Source of the DNA: a bacterium
GTDB taxonomy: Bacteria; UBA6262
Direction of reading: 5' to 3'
NCBI GenBank assembly: GCA_028716025.1
Contig: JAQUQP010000065.1
Coordinates: forward strand, 1 to 9,841
Length of the DNA stretch: 9,841 bases
This document shows, piece after piece, positions 6,170 to 9,841 of the stretch. The translations under genes were made by a program, and so were the position numbers. The notes beneath the pieces are model-generated. The model saw only the letters and a list, made by a program, of their open reading frames with translations, was not told the origin of the DNA and did not search any database. Within the stretch, counting starts at the first letter, position 1, and every line of letters starts with the position of its first letter.

Positions 6170-6207
6170 AAAAATCCGTCTCTTTACTTAGTACATAGCA
6201 GTAAAGA
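6170..6207 (-). terminator. Weak candidate terminator after the HD-GYP gene
   Basis: A perfect 8-bp stem (TCTTTACT at 6181-6188 with AGTAAAGA at 6200-6207, 11-nt loop) lies about 55 bp past the HD-GYP stop. On the minus strand it is followed six bases later by ATTTTTA. The stem is AT-rich and the T-run is not adjacent, so it is a poor intrinsic terminator. It is nevertheless the best one visible in the 300 bp between the HD-GYP gene and tRNA-Arg. Confidence 0.25.
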
Positions 6208-6261
6208 ATACTGATTTATTATCTATTTCTTATACCATAAAAGGGGATTTTTGGCAAGTAC

Positions 6262-7674
6262 TTACTCGAATTTAAACCCTTCTTGCGAGACAACCTTAAT
6301 GCAGGCATCAACTACCGCAGGATCATAGAGAGTCCCTTTATTCTGGGAAATATGTTGCAGAGCTTCACTCATAGACAAAGCGGGGCGATATGGGCGATCA
6401 GAAGCCATAGCTTCAACCACATCCGCCACCCCCAGGATTTTGGCTTCCAGCAATATCTTGTCACCGACTAGTCCTTTGGGATAGCCTGAACCGTTTGGCC
6501 TTTCATGATGTTGAACTACAATCTGGGCGATCGGCCAGGCAAAATCAATGTTTTTTAATATATCAAAAGCTACCTGAGGATGCAATTTCATTAAATTAAA
6601 TTCATTCTTATCTAAAGCTCTGGGCTTGGTCAATATCTCGGCAGGAACGCAGATTTTGCCAATATCATGTAAAACACCGGCTATCCGGATCATTTCGATC
6701 TGGTCCTGGCTAAGTTTCATTTCTTTGGCTATGGCGCAAGCCAGAAAAGCTACCCGGCGTTGGTGGCCAGCCGTGTACGCATCGCGCATTTCCAGGGTTA
6801 AGGCCATAGCGTTAATGATCCCTTCCAAGACTTTCTTTTGCTGGGTCAAGCTCTCCTGGACTTTCTCTTCCGCCATAGTACGTTCGATGATCTCTTTCAC
6901 CAGTTTTTCATTGATCTCACTCAGTTCAGCGGTGCGCAATTCCACTTGTTTTTCCAGGTAATCCCTGGTTACCGTGATCTTCTGCAGGTTTTCGGCCATT
7001 TTATTGAAAGAACTCGCTAATAACCCAATCTCATCGTTTGTTTTAATGGGCACCTTATAATCCAGGTCGCCCCGAGAAATATTTTGCGTGCCTATCACCA
7101 GTTGGTCAATCGGTTTACCCAGCATGATCCTGATGAACCAGGAACTGCCGATAGCAGCCAACAGCATACCAATAGCACCGATGATCCAGATCGTTTTATT
7201 TGCTAGTTCCAATTTACTGGTCACGCTATCCAAGGAAAACACTATTCTTACATTGCCGATAGTTTCCATTTCCTTTTCTACCGGAGCTGTTCCCAGGATC
7301 AATTCTTCAGCGCCCGCCGACGATTTGATCTTCTCGGTAATAATAGTCTTGGAAAAAGACCGTGTCTGCTGGCCGGTGTTCTTACTGTCCTTAAATAGCA
7401 TCTTCCCTGAGCTATCCTCGATCTCACAGGAAATGACGTCTTTTTGCTGCATAGCCCCTTTAGCAATCCGGGAGATCGAATCCTGGTCAGTGATCAATAC
7501 TGGATACTCGCAGCTATTGACCACGCTGTTAAGGAGTGTATAAGCCCGTTCATCCAATTCGACCAATAAAGCTTTCTTTTCCTGATTAATGAAATAGATC
7601 GAAAAAAATCCTCCCAGGATGCCGATCACCAGGGTAACCAATATAATGATTTTTTTATCGATGCCAAATCTCAT
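6262..7674 (-). CDS. Membrane sensor with HAMP and HD-GYP c-di-GMP phosphodiesterase domain
   Basis: A 470-residue protein. Domains in order are a transmembrane helix (about 8-29), a short periplasmic sensor region (about 30-160) of no family I can name, a second transmembrane helix (about 162-183), a HAMP linker (about 184-233, with GKPIDQL and DEIGLLASSFNKM), a coiled coil (about 235-285), and an HD-GYP domain (about 286-462). The HD-GYP residues are complete: GHQRR with His304, HDIGK (336-340), His365, HHE (389-391), GYP (397-399), DVVEAM from Asp418 and RPYR (427-430). Such domains hydrolyse c-di-GMP at a metal centre, so this should be an active, ligand-regulated phosphodiesterase. Its ATG overlaps the stop of the binding-protein gene (ATGA), which points to joint function. 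The sensor may read the state of that binding protein, but this is inference. Confidence 0.93.
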   Translation of the reverse strand: MRFGIDKKIIILVTLVIGILGGFFSIYFINQEKKALLVELDERAYTLLNSVVNSCEYPVLITDQDSISRIAKGAMQQKDVISCEIEDSSGKMLFKDSKNTGQQTRSFSKTIITEKIKSSAGAEELILGTAPVEKEMETIGNVRIVFSLDSVTSKLELANKTIWIIGAIGMLLAAIGSSWFIRIMLGKPIDQLVIGTQNISRGDLDYKVPIKTNDEIGLLASSFNKMAENLQKITVTRDYLEKQVELRTAELSEINEKLVKEIIERTMAEEKVQESLTQQKKVLEGIINAMALTLEMRDAYTAGHQRRVAFLACAIAKEMKLSQDQIEMIRIAGVLHDIGKICVPAEILTKPRALDKNEFNLMKLHPQVAFDILKNIDFAWPIAQIVVQHHERPNGSGYPKGLVGDKILLEAKILGVADVVEAMASDRPYRPALSMSEALQHISQNKGTLYDPAVVDACIKVVSQEGFKFE

Positions 7675-8600
7675 TGTTTATTCTCGCCAAAAACATTCTC
7701 GGTATTTTTAATAATCTCTGAAGAAAACTTTACATCCAACCGCGCGGCGGTAGACAGGTTCAGGGAAAAAGTTGTCCTTCTGGGTTTGACTGGCTTAATA
7801 TCGCCGGGTTTTTCCCCGTTCAATATACGCAAAGCTATTTCTCCCGCTTGCCGGCCCAAGTCCTCGTAATCACAATCAATAGAGAGCAAGGCACCTGATT
7901 TTGAATGATACTTGGATAATCCAATGACGGGAAATCTTTGCCGCAGGCTTTCCAACAAGAGGTATTTTACAGACTGGGGGAAATAGATCTTAGCATCGGG
8001 GATCATCAGCAGACAATTGATCTGCCAGGTAATATCTGCTAACGCGGCGGGTAATTCTTTTTCATCATTTACTTTCCGTTTAACCAGCTGCAGACCGAGC
8101 TCAGAGCAAGCCTGATTCAAGTCCGCAATCCTGTTAGTTGAATCCGCAGTATAGATCACGCCTATTTTTTTACCTTCGGGAAATACTTTTTGCAGTGATT
8201 CCAACTGCATTTTAACCGGCACATCAAGCAATACGCCGGTCAGGTTCGTACCGGTTAATTTCTCTGGATTCAAGACCATTGAATACACTATTGGCCTACT
8301 TTTAAACGATTGCTCAGCGAGTTTAACAGCTCTGGTGCCTATCGCAAAAATAACATCCGGCTTTTCGGCGGTTATCTGGTCCACTATTTTTTGCGTATTC
8401 TTGTCCTGCAAAAAATACTCGGTAAACCATAAAGCAACCTTTTTTTCCTTGATCAGCTCCTTAAATCCGGCCCAGGATTGTAAATATGGTTCTATATCTG
8501 AAGAATAAATAACCGAAACCAGTGCCCTCTCTGCCGCCCAGCACTGGCTCCAGGTTAGTACTAATATAGCTATGGATAGCACTATCGCTTTGATCTTCAT
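7671..8600 (-). CDS. Exported ABC_sub_bind (DUF534-type) substrate-binding protein
   Basis: A 309-residue periplasmic binding protein of the ABC_sub_bind type (related to TrpX-like proteins). Residues 1-22 form a Sec signal peptide (AIVLSIAILVLTW core, SQCWA before Ala23). Cys20 is not in a good lipobox, so lipoprotein status is unlikely. Family-like blocks include PDVIFAIGTRAVKLA (81-95), NPEKLTGTNLTGVLLDVPVK (111-130), KIGVIYTADSTN (145-156) and LGRQAGEIALRILNGEKPGD (248-267), the typical C-terminal lobe. Family members bind small ligands such as amino acids. No ABC permease or ATPase gene adjoins it. It lies 21 bp after a TonB-dependent receptor and overlaps an HD-GYP sensor gene, so a sensing role rather than transport is plausible. 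The ligand is unknown. Confidence 0.88.
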   Translation of the reverse strand: MKIKAIVLSIAILVLTWSQCWAAERALVSVIYSSDIEPYLQSWAGFKELIKEKKVALWFTEYFLQDKNTQKIVDQITAEKPDVIFAIGTRAVKLAEQSFKSRPIVYSMVLNPEKLTGTNLTGVLLDVPVKMQLESLQKVFPEGKKIGVIYTADSTNRIADLNQACSELGLQLVKRKVNDEKELPAALADITWQINCLLMIPDAKIYFPQSVKYLLLESLRQRFPVIGLSKYHSKSGALLSIDCDYEDLGRQAGEIALRILNGEKPGDIKPVKPRRTTFSLNLSTAARLDVKFSSEIIKNTENVFGENKQ

Positions 8601-8621
8601 TCTTCTATTAGATCCTTTATT

Positions 8622-9841
8622 TTACCAGAGATAACTAGCTTTAACCTCGAAATACTGGGGATTTAATTGTTCAACATGTCCTGGATCCATTGAGCTGCCG
8701 GTATAATAAACTGCATTATTTAAGTTCTTGACCAATAAAGTCAAGTTCAAGTTTTGTACGGCAACATTCCTGGCTGTGGCAGACATATCAAGTTCTCCTC
8801 CATTCACCCAGGTATATCCGCTCCAACCCGGTTCATTGGGATCATTACTTCCGCGATTTTGCAGTTTGGCGTGAATTTTATAAATACCGGACAAGCCGTA
8901 ATTGTCAGTAATATCAAAATACCCTCCGAGAGACATATTCCATCTTGGGACCGCGGACTTGTTAAAGTTCCCGTCAATTTCAGTATCGATCACCCCCGAA
9001 CCGCCGGCCAGGCCAGGATTAATATTGGCAATTCTATTCTTCAGTAGTTGGCTGCCGGATATGAATCCGCCAAATCTGTCCCAATCATAAGAAACATTGG
9101 CTTCGATGCCATGAGCCTGATGGTCACCCACGTTAAAGAAACCACGTAGTTGGCCAAGAGAAGCATCGAGAGTCGGCCAGGCTACACCAGTATACACAAA
9201 GTTGACAAAATCATACAGGATCTCCTGGTAATAACTGGCTAGAACTTTCATATTCTTAATCGGCTTCCAGTCAACTACAAATTCTGTCGATTCGGCAGTA
9301 GTGGCTTTTTGCGTGCCTCTCAAGGATAGGTTGTTCCATTCAGAGTATCTTTCAAAAGTGTTTAACCTCGTGAATCCTTGTTGATAGATGCCTTTTAGAT
9401 AAAGATTTTCCAGCGGTGTATACACGAGGGCTACTTTGGGGAAGAATCTGTGCATTTTTTCCCGCTCATCGCGGAATTGGTCACCCGGATTGAATTCACT
9501 CACATAGCGTCCCCCGCCAGTGACGCTGAGGTTATCCCTTAATTGATACTTAGCGTCAATGTAACTTTCAAAAGCGGCAATATCATTGCCCATCTCCGTA
9601 AAGGTGGGGAGAAATTCCGGTGGATCGATAAAATTACCTGATCCCGCGATATTAGGATCCCAAGGCCTGGTCACAGATTCCCATTGAGCGGTAGGGCCTG
9701 ACCCCTGCGGTGACCATACACCGGCCTGCAATCCAAACACAATACTGAGAAGTTCGTTGGGAGTTATCAGGATATTGCTATCCACTTCATATCTCTTCTC
9801 AGTTTTCATTTCATAACCGCCGCCATCTTTACGGAACACAT
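8622..9841 (-). CDS. TonB-dependent outer-membrane receptor, C-terminal barrel (partial)
   Basis: The frame is open to the window edge and encodes about 406 residues ending in VKASYLW and TAA. It shows alternating amphipathic strands typical of the TonB-dependent receptor barrel, for example LSVTGGGRYVSEFNP, LVYTPLENLYLKGIYQQGFTR, FVVDWKPIKNMKVLASYYQ and GIEANVSYDWDRFGG. There is also a C-terminal region NLTLLVKNLNNAVYYTGS (usual form VxNLxDxxY) and a terminal aromatic residue, as the Bam machinery prefers. A GTG at 9839 could serve as a start, but the text there already reads as barrel strands and there is no signal peptide, plug or TonB box. The true start should therefore lie beyond the window. 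These receptors import siderophores, cobalamin, sugars or other ligands using TonB energy. The ligand here cannot be inferred. It is the upstream member of the cluster with the binding protein and HD-GYP sensor. Confidence 0.88.
   Translation of the reverse strand, partial: VFRKDGGGYEMKTEKRYEVDSNILITPNELLSIVFGLQAGVWSPQGSGPTAQWESVTRPWDPNIAGSGNFIDPPEFLPTFTEMGNDIAAFESYIDAKYQLRDNLSVTGGGRYVSEFNPGDQFRDEREKMHRFFPKVALVYTPLENLYLKGIYQQGFTRLNTFERYSEWNNLSLRGTQKATTAESTEFVVDWKPIKNMKVLASYYQEILYDFVNFVYTGVAWPTLDASLGQLRGFFNVGDHQAHGIEANVSYDWDRFGGFISGSQLLKNRIANINPGLAGGSGVIDTEIDGNFNKSAVPRWNMSLGGYFDITDNYGLSGIYKIHAKLQNRGSNDPNEPGWSGYTWVNGGELDMSATARNVAVQNLNLTLLVKNLNNAVYYTGSSMDPGHVEQLNPQYFEVKASYLW

Noticed and set aside
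9837..9839. GTG as the true start of the TonB-dependent receptor gene
   Set aside because: The residues following it already look like barrel strands, with no signal peptide, TonB box or plug. The frame stays open to the window edge, so the gene is taken as truncated by the window.

Overview
The window looks like chromosome from a Gram-negative (diderm) bacterium. It encodes a TonB-dependent outer-membrane receptor, a TolC-type outer-membrane channel and several Sec-exported proteins. Base composition is moderate. The gene style (short gaps, ATGA overlaps, many KK-rich signal peptides) would suit an uncultured diderm lineage such as Omnitrophota, but this is only an impression. Nothing in the sequence fixes the taxonomy. 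Every gene I can support, protein and RNA, lies on the minus strand, so the biological order runs from the right end of the window to the left.

Right block (9841 to 6262): a three-gene cluster. It holds the C-terminal barrel of a TonB-dependent receptor (5' end outside the window), then after 21 bp an exported ABC_sub_bind (DUF534-type) periplasmic binding protein, then with an ATGA overlap a membrane-anchored HAMP/HD-GYP protein with all the expected c-di-GMP phosphodiesterase residues. No ABC permease or ATPase is visible. The likely theme is sensing or uptake of an envelope ligand linked to c-di-GMP breakdown.

Middle block (about 6261 to 5412): about 850 bp without a convincing protein gene. 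It carries tRNA-Arg(CCG), tRNA-Lys(CTT) and tRNA-Leu(TAG), plus unusual repeat structure. The last 16 nt of tRNA-Arg and 10 nt beyond it are duplicated exactly 158 bp downstream, bracketing a locally GC-rich segment, which resembles a miniature insertion at a tRNA 3' end. A run of hairpins lies upstream of tRNA-Arg. Another imperfect hairpin repeat lies between the Arg and Lys genes.

Left block (5411 to 1): argG and argH (the last two steps of arginine synthesis), followed with almost no spacing by a TolC-like outer-membrane efflux protein, an exported patatin-like phospholipase and an exported TPR protein cut by the window edge. Junctions are +13 bp, then overlaps of 4, 1 and 4 bp, so the five genes are probably co-transcribed and partly translationally coupled. 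This is an odd union of core amino-acid metabolism with cell-envelope functions.
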